Counted from the first letter of the stretch, positions 1 to 12,624 are shown. The stretch is DNA of 64,000 nt from Hanleya hanleyi (GCA_036873755.1 JAVTVY010025245.1:37998-101997), one strand, 5' to 3'. Program-made: numbers and translations. Notes: generated by a model from the sequence alone, not told the origin.

Positions 1-679
1 AATCTGATGTAATTCAGATTATGTTTAATTTTTTAGACTTTCTGCATGAAAAAATAAATTATTATCCAGCCTTTCAAATATGATCGAAAATCGAAAAAGA
101 ACGTGAAAATGCTGTGAAAGTCTTGTCATGGTATTCACTTTTACCCTGGGATATTGTCATGGATGGTGGATTACAGAACAACTGAGCAATCTTCTTGTTT
201 ATCTTGATCTCTAAACCACCCTGAACCAAGTAGACATAGTATAGAAATGAAAACTAACAGAGGTAAGTGTGTTGGGGATGAACTAGTTCCAGGATTCACC
301 ATTAAATCCATATTGGGCTATTATCATTATAGATATTATGAACCCTGATAGGGCACAGCATCAACCATGTCCTTCAGAATTCATTGGATATGTTGACCTT
401 TTTAAGGTTTTGTCTCATCAGCCCTTTGGAGATCCAGTGGACAGAATCCATCTGTTTTTAGTTCCATATCTGGATCACATTGAATAGGAAGATAGCTAAG
501 CCACCTGCGGGACCCTCATTGGAGTGACTGGAGGACATAATACATGCAGAGCTTTCTTTGCCTCCCTGAAAATAAAGAAGAAGATATGTATTTAGTCATA
601 TGGTTATTCGTTGGGGATAAACTATTAATTGTGAATAATGTTTCAAGGAAGGTACATTTAATACATATATTGTGACGGC
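1..679. other. Non-coding, no recognisable feature
   Basis: I see no open frame of note, no splice-bounded exon and no clear repeat. It is AT-rich unique-looking DNA leading into the 25-bp array. Confidence 0.5.
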
Positions 680-1195
680 TCATGTACCCAAACTGTATAC
701 AATCTCATGTAGTCAATCTGTATACAATCCCATGTAGCCAAACTGTATACAATCCCATGTAGCCAAACTGTATACAATCCCATGTAGGCAATCTGTATAC
801 AATCCCATGTTGTCAAAATGTATACAATCTCATGTAGCCAAACTGTATACAATCTCATGTAGCCAAACAGTATACAATCTCATCTTGGCAAACTGTTGAA
901 AATCTCATGTAGCCAAACTATATAATCTCATGTAGGCAAACTATATCTCATGTAGCCAAAGATTATACAATCTCATCTAGACTGGGCGAACTGTTTAAAA
1001 TCTCATGTAGGCAAACTGATACAATCTCATGCAGCCAAAATATATAATCTCATGTAGACAAACTATATACAATCTCATGTAGCCAAACTGTATATAATCT
1101 CATGTAGCCAAACTGTATACAATCTCATCTAGGCAAACTGTTTAAAATCCCATGTAGCCAAACTGTATACAATCTCATGAAGCCAAAAGATAACA
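680..1195. repeat. 25-bp minisatellite
   Basis: About 20 copies of a 25-bp unit containing TATACAATCTCATGTAGCCA. Early copies are regular. Later copies carry small deletions and substitutions, for example GTAGGC in place of GTAGCC. The minus-strand open frame across it simply repeats every 25 residues (3 x 25 bp), so it is not taken as a gene. Confidence 0.93.
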
Positions 1196-2602
1196 AAAGC
1201 AAGAACCTTGTTGATCAGTAATCTTGACAGTCGACAAGACAAACATGTGAATAATCTGGAAAACATTGTCACCTACTAAATATCGTAAAAAAAAAATTGT
1301 TTGGAAAGATAGCTACCAACTGTGACAACAGAATGCTCACTATACACAATGTGGTCCTTCCTACATGGGAAGGATGGAGGGGAATTGTACTCAATAACCA
1401 CACCATAATCTCACAACAGTGCACAATGTGAGCTACACCTCCGGGTGGCAAAGACTAAATAAACTGATAAACCGAAACAGGATCAGATTCGTATATGGAC
1501 AGACTGGGTTAGAATATTTTAGATAAATCGGCATCATGTTTTTGGACATGGTGTCAATTTTTTTAACCAGTCAGCAGTCACTTTCAACCAATCCATGCAT
1601 ACAGTGATTCATTTGTGTTTTCCAGAAATTTGTACGTGTCCACAGGACAGTCAGACCAGTATTTTTTCCAGTCCGCTTTAGAATTTACCAGTATTGCATG
1701 GACGGACAGGTGTAAAATCGATCCCCGAAAGAGATATGCTGTGGAGTCTAGAACATAATCCGAGTCTAGAACTTGAACATAATCCAAGTTATCATTCTAT
1801 CAGTTATCAAGTAGGACAGCCTATCTGTAAACCATGTTGCCTTACACTGCCGATATGGGGCAGCTGATCGTGTAGAAGCACAAAAGTGTAGCTGGATTTT
1901 ATTGTGTTATTGTGCTTTGGAGGATATACTAACACATTATGACCTTTGTAACTTGACCTTGACCTGATATTGTGCTCATAATGCGGTTCACATTCTTACC
2001 TATGAGACCTTTAAAAAAAAATCAAGGTCAGACAAGAGTGAACTTAATCAAGGGACCTCCTAACAGCATGGTGCGAAAGATCAAGTCTCTAGATCAATTT
2101 GTGCCAAAGACCTCGCATTCACGATGGTATTCACATCGACCTCTTTGACCTTTGAAAATAGGTCAGAGTCAGTTCTGAGTGAACACAACCACAGACCCTC
2201 AAGGCAGGAGACTAGTGTACCAAAGACCAAGGCAATATCCCTCTCTGTTATTGAGATATTGCATGAGATGCCACAAGCCCTAATATACACACAGTACATC
2301 GCCAAATACTGCAGTATTCTGTCACCATATGATTACGCTCTCTCTGTGGCAGTCATTTTCCCAACAGACAAAACATTTCACAACTCCCTTTCTCCATTTA
2401 AATTTCAAGATATTTCATCATATAAAACAATAGACACGCACTATAAAAAATGCACTTATGATCATGTTATGATACATAATTTATGAAGGGAAGTGATGAA
2501 CCTATTTTCTGTCTTGAATTCCGTTCTGTGAAAATTCAGTCCCCACAACTGCGAGTTAATATGTTTTTACTCGCTGAGGCATGAGCATGTATTGTGCAAA
2601 AC
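1196..2602. other. Non-coding; possible decayed Helitron-like core
   Basis: No gene is recognisable. Between about 1925 and 2290 there are phrases such as TTGACCTTGACCT, TTTGACCTTTGA and ACCAAAGA that resemble the tandem cores of the Helitron-like elements elsewhere in the window, for example 40500-41200. It may be a worn fragment of such a core. Overlapping open frames on both strands (2124-2486 plus, 2081-2305 minus) show no domain. Confidence 0.35.
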
Positions 2603-2760
2603 AGGTATCTCCCATGTAACAGGTATCTCCCATGTAACAGGTATCTCCCATGTAACATATCTCCCATGTAACAGGTATCTCCCATGTAACAGGTATCTCC
2701 CATGTAACAGGTATCTCCCATGTAACAGGTATCTCCCATGTAACAGGTATCTCCCATGTT
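2603..2760. repeat. 18-bp minisatellite
   Basis: About nine head-to-tail copies of the 18-bp unit AACAGGTATCTCCCATGT. One copy near 2655 is shortened. Because 18 is a multiple of three, all frames lacking a stop stay open; the six-residue peptide repeats they give (such as MGDTCY on the minus strand) are by-products. Confidence 0.95.
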
Positions 2761-3760
2761 ATAGCACCATTACCAACCATATGGAAGCTTAATTCATAGG
2801 CTGACAATCATTAGCTCCTCTTCATTGATCCGTCACTAGATTTTTGTCTGAATTTGTCCGAACACAATATATACCAAACTTATTGCGCAACGACGTCACA
2901 TCATGTGTAATAAACAGGGAGGTGGAGGCCATCACATTCTAGGCTAGCCAGTCTAAGTAATCTAAGGATGGGGACGCCTAGTTATTTGCTTCTGATAGAA
3001 TATCTACCGATATATTTATAAATTTGTACAAATGGTTAATTTTTTGAAGTAGATATTCTAGCTTCCTGGGCTAATAAACCTTGCACATGCGTACTTTCTG
3101 CGGTGCACATGTTCAGACTTGCTTTTTGCCCCGTCTGAAGGACAGGTGTTACGCTGGTGTATGTACATGTAATACAGAGGCATATATAAAGTTACTGACT
3201 ACAACACAATCATTGGTATACTTGACAGGGTAACATGATAATAAATGGTACTTGTTTGCTGTATTTGTGTATACAGTTGAAGAATTTATTTTTTTTCATG
3301 AGGGATCATTCGGATCAATCAGAAGATATTACTGGCCAGTTGTACTGGAGTCCATATTCGTTTGTGAAAATAGAAAGTATTGCTTCACAGCATCAATAGC
3401 CAGTGATCAACTCCTCTACAGCAATGTTTGTGGACAGTGTAATATCCTCCCCACCCTATCTAATGTAAATTAGTATGAGCATGGCCTATCCTCACATCTT
3501 CAATAGCTCAGTCAAAGTACATCACACAATCCATAAATCCTCTTTACATCACATTCTTTTTTCATTCCTCTGTTCTCATTCATATCTCAATACATCAATC
3601 CAGCACAAAATCAGATTTCTCTAATTCTAACAGAGTGTTTTACCATTCTTTCTACAACATGCCATAGCACACCACTACACCCCTCCAAATGAACTAATAT
3701 CAACAGAAAACACACCAGTCCTAACGATCAACTCGTCGGTCATCATACCTACTTCACCCC
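2761..3760. other. Non-coding intergenic stretch
   Basis: No gene recognised. A small inverted repeat pairs TAGAATATCTAC (about 2997) with GTAGATATTCTA (about 3051), a possible short foldback. The 73-residue frame at 3252-3473 has no recognisable domain. Confidence 0.4.
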
Positions 3761-4033
3761 CATGTACCGATATACTTGGCCATCATCTACCAATATATTG
3801 ATCATCATACCTCACTAAATTTGATATGTACATGTTATTGAGTTCTGTGTCAGTTAGGAGGGGATATATCTGGCGAGCCACCCAAAAGATTGTATAATTG
3901 TGAGTGAGTGCAATGAACGAGCTTTTTTACAATATCATTTGGCTGGCAAGCCTGATATATCCCCCTCCCAACTGGCACCGAACCCGATAACTTTTCTATC
4001 ACCTTTGTCAAAGAAAATACATTGGGTCATACC
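3761..4033. repeat. Diverged monomeric 23-bp satellite (left flank)
   Basis: Phrases of the type TACTTGGCCATCAT and ATTGATCATCATACCTCA recur at roughly 23-bp spacing but are poorly conserved. They are degenerate versions of the monomer that makes up the regular array to the right. A foldback element interrupts them. Confidence 0.6.
3832..3994. mobile_element. Foldback MITE-like palindrome
   Basis: Two arms of about 65-70 bp are inverted complements of each other. The left arm runs from GTTATTGAGTTC through GGATATATCTGGC. The reverse complement of the right arm runs from GTTATCGGGTTC through GGATATATCAGGC. The short centre holds GTGAGTGAGTG. This is typical of a miniature inverted-repeat element or foldback. 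No transposase is present and target duplications cannot be told apart from the satellite background. Confidence 0.7.
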
Positions 4034-6330
4034 TGAATACACTTGGTCATCAAACCTCAATATACTTAGTCATCAAATCTCAATACACTTGGTCATCACA
4101 TGTGTATACACTTGGTCATCAAACCTCAATATACTTAGTCATCAAATCTCAATACACTTGGTCATCGCATGTGAATACACTTGGTCATCAAACCTCATTA
4201 TACTTAGTCATTAAGCCTCAATATACTTGGTCATCACATGTGAATACACATGGTCATCAAACCTCATTATACTTAGTCATCAAGCCTCAACACACTTGGT
4301 CATCGCATGTGAATACACTTGGTCATCAAACCTCATTATACTTAGTCATTAAGCCTCAATATACTTGATTATCACATGTGAATACACATGGTCATCAAAC
4401 CCCATTATACTTAGTCATCAAGCTTCAATACAATTGGTCATCACATGTGTATACACTTGGTCATCAAACCTCATTATACTTACTCATCAAGCCTCAATAT
4501 ACTTGGTCATCACATGTGAAGACACATGGTCATCAAACCTCATTATACTTAGTCATCAACCCTCAATACATTTGGTCATCACATGTGTATACACTTGGTC
4601 ATCAAACCTCATTATACTTAGTCATTAAGCCTCAATATACTTGGAGGGAGGGAGGGAATTTGGCTTAATGTCACACTCAAGTTTGTTTCACTCATATTGT
4701 GACAGTCAGTTTGGTTGGTGGAGGAAGCCGGAGTTCCCGGAGAGAACCACCGCCATTCGGCAAGTAACTGACAAACTTTCACACATGGACCAGCTGGGGT
4801 CGAACCCGTGCCGGTTCAGCGGTGTGAGGCTAGCGGTCACCAGCGAAGCGCCTTAGACCACTCGGCCACCGAGGGCCCCTCAATATACTTGGTCATCATA
4901 TGTGAATACACATGGTCATCAAACCCCATTATACTTAGTCATCAAGCCTCAATACACTTGGTCATCACATGTGAATACACTTGGTCATCAAACCTCATTA
5001 TACTTAGTCATCAAGCCTCAATACACTTGGTCATCATATCTATATGTGAATACATTTGGTCATCAACCCTTAATATACTTAGTCATCAAACCTCAATATA
5101 CATGGTCATCAAACCTCATCATACTTAGTCATCAAGCTTCAATACAATTGGTCATCACATGTGAATACACTTGGTCATCAAACTTCATTATACTTAGTCA
5201 TTAAGCCTCAATATACTTGGTCATCACATGTGAATACACATGGTCATCAAACCTCATTATACTTAGTCATCAAGCCTCAACACACTTGGTCATCGCATGT
5301 GAATACACTTGGTCATCAAACCCAATTACACTTAGTCATTAAGCCTCAATATACTTGGTCATCACTTGTGAATACACTTGGTCATCAAACCTCATTATAC
5401 TTAGTCATCAAGCCTCAATACATTTGGTCATCATATGTGAATACACATGGTCATCAAACCCATTATACTTAGTCATCAAGCCTCAATACATTTGGTCATC
5501 ACATGTGTATACATTTGGTCATCAAACCTCATTATACTTAGTCATCAAGCTTCAATACACTTGGTCATCACATGTGAATACACTTGGTCATCAAACCCCA
5601 TTATACTTAGTCATCAAATCTCAACACACTTGCTCATCATATGTGAATACACATGGTCATCAAACCCCATTATACTTAGTCATTAAGCCTCAATATACTT
5701 GGTCATCACATGTGAATACACATGGTCATCAAACCCCATTATACTTAGTCATCAAATCTCAATACACTTGGTCATCCCATGTGTATACACTTGGTCATCA
5801 AACCTCATTATACTTAGTCATCAAATCTCAATACACTTGGTCATCACATGTGTATACACTTGGTCATCAAATCTCATTATACTTAGTCATTAAGCCTCAA
5901 TATACTTGGTCATCACATGTGAATACACATGGTCATCAAACCTCATTATACTTAGTCATCAAGCTTCAATACATTTGGCCATCACATGTGTATACATTTG
6001 GTCATCAAACCTCATTATACTTAGTCATCAAGCTTCAATACACTTGGTCATCACATGTGAATACACTTGGTCATCAAACCCCATTATACTTAGTCATCAA
6101 GCCTCAACACACTTGGTCATCACACATGAAACTGAATACACTTGGTCATCAAACCTCATTATACTTAAGTCATTAAGCCTCAATATACTTGGTCATCACA
6201 TGTGAATACACATGGTCATCAAACCTCATTATACTTAGTCATCAAGCCTCAACACACGGTCATCACACATGAAACTGAATACACTTGGTCATCAAACGCC
6301 ATTATAGTTAGTCATTAAACCTCATCACAC
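4034..6330. repeat. 23-bp satellite in 69-bp higher-order repeats
   Basis: The base unit is 23 bp (type AACCTCAATACACTTGGTCATCA). Three variants alternate in fixed order: one starting CATGTG, one containing CATTATACTTAG, one starting AGCCTCAATA. This gives a 69-bp higher-order unit repeated about 30 times. Open frames of up to 273 residues cross it only because 69 is divisible by three. A SINE interrupts it at 4645-4877. Confidence 0.95.
4645..4877 (-). mobile_element. tRNA-derived SINE inserted in the satellite
   Basis: Read on the minus strand the element starts with a tRNA-Leu/Ser-like head. Box A is TGGCCGAGTGGTCTAAGGCG and box B is GGTTCGACCCC, so a bipartite RNA polymerase III promoter is intact. 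A body follows, and the element ends at a simple GGGA-type tract on the plus-strand left. It is flanked by CCTCAATATACTTGG on both sides (4630-4644, 4878-4892), which fits a 15-bp target duplication, although this phrase also belongs to the satellite. A related partial copy lies at 6456-6652. Confidence 0.85.
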
Positions 6331-6455
6331 ATGGTCATAATTTACTCATATACTTAGTTGTCAAACTTTAATACTCTTGGCCATCAAACCTCATTATCTT
6401 TAGTTCTCAAACCTCAATACACTTGATCATGATACATGTATATGCATACACTTTT

Positions 6456-6652
6456 GGGGGGGGGGGGATTTGGTTTAATGTCACACTCAAGGTTATTTCA
6501 CTCATATAGTTACAGCCAATTTGGTTGGTGGAGGAAGCCGGAGTACCCGGAGGGAAGCACTGCCCGTTAGCAAGTAACTGGCAAACTTTCACACATGCAC
6601 CAGTGGGTCTCGAACCAGTGCCTGTTCAGTGGTGTGAGGCTAGCGGTAACCA
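6456..6652 (-). mobile_element. Partial copy of the tRNA-derived SINE
   Basis: It matches the body of the element at 4645-4877 (GGTTTAATGTCACACTCAAG, then GTTGGTGGAGGAAGCCGGAG, then the box B region, here changed to GTCTCGAACC). It stops at TAGCGGTAACC, so the box A end of the tRNA-like head is missing. The left end is a run of 12 G. The copy is probably dead because its Pol III promoter is incomplete. Confidence 0.8.
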
Positions 6653-7290
6653 TATACACTTGGTCATCAAGCCTTGTCAAGCCTCAATAAACTTGGCCAT
6701 CAAACACCAATACACTTCACCAACCCCAATACACTTCACCATCATATCTCATTTCATCTGGTCAAAATACCCCAATCCACTTGGCCATCAAACCTCAATA
6801 CACTTGGCCATCAAACCTCAATACATTTGACCATCAAACCTCAATACACTTGGCCCTCATATCTTAATCCCCTTGGTAATCAAATCTCAATACGCCGGAC
6901 CATCATATCTCGATACACTTGACCATCATATCTCAATTCACTTGACTCTCAAACCTCAATCCACTTGGTCATCAAACCTCACTACATTTAGCCATCAAAC
7001 CCCAATACACTTGGCCATTATCTCTCAATACACTTGACCATCAAACCTCATTACACTTGACTATCAAATCTCAATTCACTTGACCATCAAACCTCATTAC
7101 ACTTGACCAACAAACCTCAATACACTTGACCACAAAACCTCAATACACTTGACCATCAAATCTCAATTCACTTGACCATCAAACCTCATTACACTTGACC
7201 AACAAACCTCTATACACTTGACCACCAAACCTCAATACATTTGGCCATCAAACCCCAACAATATTGGGCAATTCACTTGACCATCACATT
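6653..7290. repeat. Diverged monomeric 23-bp satellite (right flank)
   Basis: About 25 copies of a 23-bp unit of the type AACCTCAATACACTTGGCCA. They are variable, with no fixed three-unit order. GGCC or GACC replaces the GGTC common in the central array. Together with 3761-4033 this gives monomeric flanks around a homogenised higher-order core. Confidence 0.85.
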
Positions 7291-8063
7291 TGTACTTGGA
7301 CCTTAACCCTTCTCAAGAATGGGCACATATTCATTGGGTTTGGAGAAAGGTGATGATATGCAGATTCCTCAGTAGTTGCCTACTCTGTTCTAATTAACAA
7401 ACTTTGAGATTCTCAGAGAACAAGAGCAAAATGTATTGTTGTGAAACAAGATGATGCTCAAGTGTGAACACAAGATTGATTATGATGAATCCTCCTCCCC
7501 CCCCCTTGCCATCCCTTGAGGAGAAAATAACAATGGAATTTCAGTGATTTATTACCAAGAAAACGTGCAGATGGGAGATGAGTGGAATGAATGCTTGGCA
7601 GTCCTTATATTGTGAGATTCATTAACTCTACACAGGCAATTAGTACGTCAACAACACCATCAGGTCGGCAGAAAGTTAGAACATCACTCTTCGTGTACGT
7701 CAAAATCACTCTTTTCACCAACACTGGTCTCACACATGGCTTCTATAACTTACTATCTAAAATGTATGCATGAATACAGATCAAACAAACTTCGTTAATT
7801 TTTGTGTTAACCATATAAGATATATCCATAGGTGTAATAAAAATAGTCTCCTGATGTAAAAGTGGTATAAGAGAGAGAGAAAAAAGAAGCCTTCTTGGCT
7901 TTCATCATTAACCCTTTCACCAATTCACCCCTGGGTTTGGCTTTTGTACATTTTTCAGAGGGATGTTGATCGGTGAAAGGGTTAATATTCTGACTGCAGT
8001 TTCTCTCCAAATGTTCCTTTCAAGGAATCTGTATATGTTCTTCACATCTTCTGCAATGTTCTC
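7291..8063. other. Non-coding, between arrays
   Basis: No gene recognised. It contains a short C-run microsatellite near 7495 and the small hairpin element at 7912-7981. Confidence 0.5.
7912..7981. mobile_element. 70-bp MITE flanked by TTAA
   Basis: The termini CCCTTTCACC and GGTGAAAGGG are perfect 10-bp inverted repeats. TTAA lies immediately outside both ends (7908-7911 and 7982-7985). A TTAA duplication together with CCC...GGG ends is the hallmark of piggyBac-type transposition. With 70 bp it can only be a non-autonomous remnant. No empty site is available here. Confidence 0.6.
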
Positions 8064-10046
8064 TCTAATAATTCAAACCCTTTTAGAGCAACTATTTACT
8101 CTATCTAATAATTCAAACACTTTTAGACCAGCTACTCTCTCTAATAATTCAAACACTTTTAGACCAGCTACTCTCTCTAATAATTCAAACACTTTTAGAC
8201 CAGCTACTCTCTCTATTAATACAAACACTTTTAGACCAGCTACTCTCTCTAATAATTCAAACACTTTAGACCAACTACTCTCTCTAATAATTCAAACACT
8301 TTAGACCAACTACTCTCTCTAATAATTCAAACACGTTAGACCAACTACTCTCTCTAATAATTCAAACACTTTTAGACCAGCTACTCTCTCTAATAATTCA
8401 AACACTTCCAGCTACTCTCTCTAATAATTCAAACACTTCCAGCTACTCTCTCTAACAATTCAAACACTTTTAGACCAGCTACTCTCTCTAATAGTTCGAA
8501 CACTTCCAGCTACTCTCTCTAATAATTCAAACACTTTTAGACCAGCTACTCTCTCTAATAATTCCAACACTTTAGACCAGCTACTCTGTCTAACAATTCA
8601 AACACTTTTAGACCAGCTACTCTCTCTAATAATTCAAACACTTCCAGCTACTCTCTCTAATAATTCAAACACTTTTAGACCAGCTACTCTCTCTAATAAT
8701 TCAAACACTTTAGACCAGATACTCTCTCTAATAATTCAAACACTTTTAGACGAGCTACTCTCTAATAATTCAAACACTTCCAGCTACTCTCTCTAACAAT
8801 TCAAACACTTTTAGACCAGCTACTCTCTCTAATAATTCAAACACTTTTAGACCAGCTACTCTCTCTAATAATTCAAACACTTTAGACCAGCTACTCTCTC
8901 TAACAATTCAAACACTTTTAGACCAGCTACTCTCTCTAATAATTCAAACACTTTAGACCAGCTACTCTCTCTAACAATTCAAACACTTTTAGACCAGCTA
9001 CTCTCTCTAACAATTCAAACACTTTTAGACAAGCTACTCTCTCTAATAATTCAAACACTTTAGACCAGCTACTCTCTCTAACAATTCAAACACTTTTAGA
9101 CCAGCTACTCTCTCTAACAATTCAAACACTTTAGACCAGCTACTCTCTCTAATAATTCAAACACTTCCAGCTACTCTCTCTAATAATTCAAACACTTTTA
9201 GACCAGCTACTCTCTCTATTAATTCAAACACTTTAGACCAGCTACTCTAACAATTCAAACACTTTTAGACAAGCTACTCTCTCTAATAATTCAAACACTT
9301 TTAGATCAGCTACTCTCTCTAATAATTCAAACACTTTTAGACCAGCTACTCTCTCTAACAATTCAAACACTTTAGAGCAGCTACTCTCTCTAACAATTCA
9401 AACACTTTTAGACCAGCTACTCTCTCTAACAATTCAAACACTTTTAGACAAGCTACTCTCTCTAATAATTCAAACACTTTAGACCAGCTACTCTCTCTAA
9501 CAATTCAAACACTTTTAGACCAGCTACTCTCTCTAACAATTCAAACACTTTAGATCAGCCACTCTGTCTAATAATTCAAACACTTTAGACCAGCTACTCT
9601 CTCTAATAATTCAAACACTTCCAGCTACTCTCTCTAATAATTCAAACACTTTTAGACCAGCTACTCTCTCTAACAATTCAAACACTTTAGACCAGCTACT
9701 CTCTCTAACAATTCAAACACTTTTAGACCAGCTACTCTCTCTAACAATTCAAACACTTTTAGACAAGCTACTCTCTCTAATAATTCAAACACTTTAGACC
9801 AGCTACTCTCTCTAACAATTCAAACACTTTTAGACCAGCTACTCTCTCTAATAATTCAAACACTTCCAGCTACTCTCTCTAATAATTCAAACACTTCCAG
9901 CTACTCTCTCTAACAATTCAAACACTTTTAGACCAGCTACTCTCTCTATTAATACAAACACTTTTAGACCAGCTACTCTCTCTAATAATTCAAACACTTT
10001 AGACCAGCTACTCTCTCTAACAATTCAAACACTTTAGACCAGTTAT
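8064..10046. repeat. 36-bp minisatellite, first array
   Basis: About 55 copies of a 36-bp unit built from CTCTCTAATAATTCAAACAC and TTTTAGACCAGCTA. Several shortened variants (loss of one T, or a form reading CACTTCCAGCTACTC) break the three-base phase, so no long open frame survives, unlike the array at 42322-43587. It ends at ATTTACTCATTAAATTAATA, the same right edge as the second array. Confidence 0.95.
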
Positions 10047-10537
10047 TTACTCATTAAATTAATACAAAATTGGACTGATGCACATTTTCTTTTTCCAACA
10101 TCTTGTACAGAAGCTGATTGTAAAGAGTAGCATATTGAATATTGACAGAATACTTTCTGGTAATGTCTTCTACAGTGTATAGTCTTAATATGTGTGAATT
10201 ATTAGAGAGATCACCATAAATGACTCTACCATACATTTACAGCTGGACCATTTCATAGGAAGTATCAGTTTATTTCTCTAGTAGAGATGAAGGTGAACAC
10301 AGTTGCAGATAGTATACTGCTGCACAGTAAACACAGGTGGTCCAATTCTCTGTCTGATCTCAACAGATCACTATAAGCTGGTAAAGAGAGCCACTCCTAC
10401 TGTCATTACAGAAACATGTGGAAACCATCACAGGGATAATAACATAGGGATAGAACAGCAGGAACAAACTAAATGAATATGATCAGAACTTGGAACAAAT
10501 TGAATTCAGCCTTGTGAACTCTTTGATCACACGTACA

Positions 10538-10590
10538 ACAAGAGCCGTCAGCTGATATATCCCCCCCCACCCCCCCCCCCAAAATGACCC
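10538..10590 (+). mobile_element. 5' end fragment of a Helitron-like element (copy A)
   Basis: ACAAGAGCCGTCAGCTGATA followed by a C-rich run resembles the empty-site-proven starts at 15706 (ACAAGCAGCC) and 40472 (ACAAGAGCCC). The paralogue in copy C (44088) continues for another 200 bp that is missing here, so this copy has lost the middle of the fragment through the poly-C tract. Confidence 0.5.
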
Positions 10591-10838
10591 AATATGGATA
10601 TCTGTAATTAAAATGTCAAAGTTTGTACCCTGTGTTGAGCAGAACAGTTCACGAAAATGATGAAGAGGAGCCTTCCGCCTGGTAAAGAGGGATAGATTAT
10701 TAAAAGAATGGATTAATACAGACATAATCAATTCTGACAGCACCTTTGACAAGTAGACATAGCACACAACACATTAAAATATGTAAAACTTAATAAAGAA
10801 ACTGTGTCCTTTGACCAAGTGCCCATGTACAGGCAGGT

Positions 10839-11045
10839 TCATGCATCTAAGATCAGATCTTCTAACATCTTGACCAGATGCATACAGATTTGGTATTGTC
10901 TACTTCTCATACTACTCCATACAGGCTCTCTAGAATCATCAGCCTGCATGAATACTAGATGGTCGGGAAGTTCAATGTCGTCTTTTTGGCACATAGGAGT
11001 AGGACAGAATTTGTACGAGCAGGCAGATAAAAGGCCAGAGCACAT
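10839..11045 (-). pseudogene. Possible LINE reverse transcriptase C-terminal tail (copy A)
   Basis: The minus-strand frame has a CxxC-like start followed by IELxDHLVF and, further on, LVKMLEDLILDA. This is reminiscent of the zinc-knuckle and LLLDPS-like tail at the C terminus of many LINE polymerases. In this copy the cysteine pair is spread by a 6-bp insertion (CPTPMC) and the frame ends at TGA. The copy at 44463-44774 keeps CPMC. No reverse transcriptase core is found nearby, so it would be a truncated fragment. The identification rests on motif resemblance only. Confidence 0.35.
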
Positions 11046-11794
11046 CTACCTCCCATAGGGTTTTATATTATGTAAGTTTCAGATTGAAACGAACTCAGGG
11101 AGGAGGAAAGAAACTCTGTGGACATGGTTTCAAGTTTTTTGCACAAGGGGAAACGAAAAAACATGGTTTATGAAAAATTGGATACTGATATGACAAACTA
11201 GGTTGATGAAGGAAATATCTTTCCATATTTTTTTTTTTTTTTTTACAAATCAAGATAATTGTCTGAAGGTGTATAGGATTAGACTGCTCGCAAGGATGAT
11301 GTTAATTTTCTCAAACCCTAAAAAATTTGGCATCTGTGTGGATGAAGTCATATAGCTTTTCTGGGGGTAAAAAAAAATCATGCATGTACTCTGTCAACGA
11401 AACTCTTCTTCCCAGAGGCTCTCCAACAAAAACAACAACTAATTACAAGCATTTACCGATGTTTACAACAGTAGGGAAGACATTTCTAATAATTCAAAGT
11501 TCTTGTCAAGAGGATGATCAACAGATGAAGTTTGAATGGTCCAACAGATGAAGCATCTCTCAGTTCTTTGTCAATGAAGTTCTACCTTAATTGGCACTTG
11601 TGCTGTTCAAGTTGTGGGATGTAAGTAAAAACCAGCCTGGTGTATTACACTGTAACTGAATATTTATTGAGGAAAACAATTACTGAGCAATCTCTCAAAA
11701 TCAACAAAAACAGCTGCATAACATACACAAGATCTGCATTAGGATTAATGGATCTGTCCAGGAAATTCAGATAAAATACTAAATTATGCCTTAA

Positions 11795-11996
11795 GGGGAA
11801 TTAGGACTTCTGACATTTTTGAAATTTTGAAAGTCATTTTTTCGAATTACTTCAAAGAAATAGTCATATTTTCTTGTGTTTAATTGTGTTTCCTATCTTT
11901 CTGAGATGAAATAATGCACCCTTGATAATTGAGTGCCTTTTTGAAAATTTCAACCTGACAAACAAAATGTCAAAATCTCTCAAGTCCCCCTGATTC
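11795..11996. mobile_element. 202-bp TTAA-flanked MITE, only in copy A
   Basis: Copies B (near 15610) and C (near 45520) read continuously GCCTTAAGKGGCATAG. Copy A has 202 bp inserted here with TTAA on each side (11791-11794, 11997-12000). Its ends are imperfect inverted repeats (GGGGAATTAGGACTT on the left; GAATCAGGGGGACTT as reverse complement of the right). The filled-versus-empty comparison makes the boundaries firm. The TTAA duplication suggests piggyBac-family mobilisation. Confidence 0.85.
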
Positions 11997-12477
11997 TTAA
12001 GTGGCATAGTTTTCTATTATAGCAATCTAATAATAGACAGGTCTGGAACAGGAAATGCTTACATAAGAGAAAGCCTAAGACATGTGGAAAATATGTTTCC
12101 ACTTTGTGAAGTTCCAGCAGTTTTTGTTTTCTTTAACAATATAAAAAGTTCACATGCTATCACCCCATGTGTTGATATTAATCATGGATGAGGACTGTAA
12201 ATGACCTGGATTTTTTTCCCTAAAAATGTTATTTGAACTGTTCATTACATTTACACTACATACTAGCTCACTCATATAGATAGCTGCCTAAATGATGTAC
12301 TGTTCTTAAAAAATGTAAGAGACATTTTATTGTCCTTTTATATTAGCTGATGCACGTATAGGCAGGAGACAGAATGTACAAACCACAAATTCATCCCTGT
12401 ATGTACGAACAACAAATTCATGCTGCGACACATCAATGCATCTGTAGCTGCAATAGGGAAAATCTTTTGTTTAAGGA

Positions 12478-12624
12478 TTAATTTATTTATTTTTTATTTA
12501 TTTATTTATTTAATTCAGAGACAAACAGGCCAATGTGGCCCACTAACCAGCTCGATAACAAATAATACAACAATAAGATACAAAGTAAACAATAATACTA
12601 AAAAACATGAACTAAAACGAAATC
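12478..12624 (-). mobile_element. LINE-like 3' end with AAAT tail (copy A)
   Basis: Read on the minus strand: a short 3' segment containing GTGGGCCACATTGGCCTGTT, then GTCTCTGAATT, then an (AAAT)n tail. This is the form of a 5'-truncated non-LTR retrotransposon or SINE end. The same insertion is present in B (22127-22268) and C (46018-46164), so it predates the duplications. The small plus-strand frame through it is a shadow. Confidence 0.55.

Noticed and set aside
4645..4877. tRNA gene on the minus strand
   Set aside because: The box A and B match is part of a SINE: a body and simple tail follow and the insertion is flanked by a target duplication.
4102..6205. Frames of 60-273 residues (TWSSHV/LGHQT repeats)
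   Set aside because: They arise from the 69-bp satellite, occur in all three phases, and are disrupted by the inserted SINE.
10804..11058. 84-residue plus-strand frame (with a copy at 44539-44787)
   Set aside because: It overlaps the more protein-like minus-strand frame and has no domain; its conservation reflects recent duplication.
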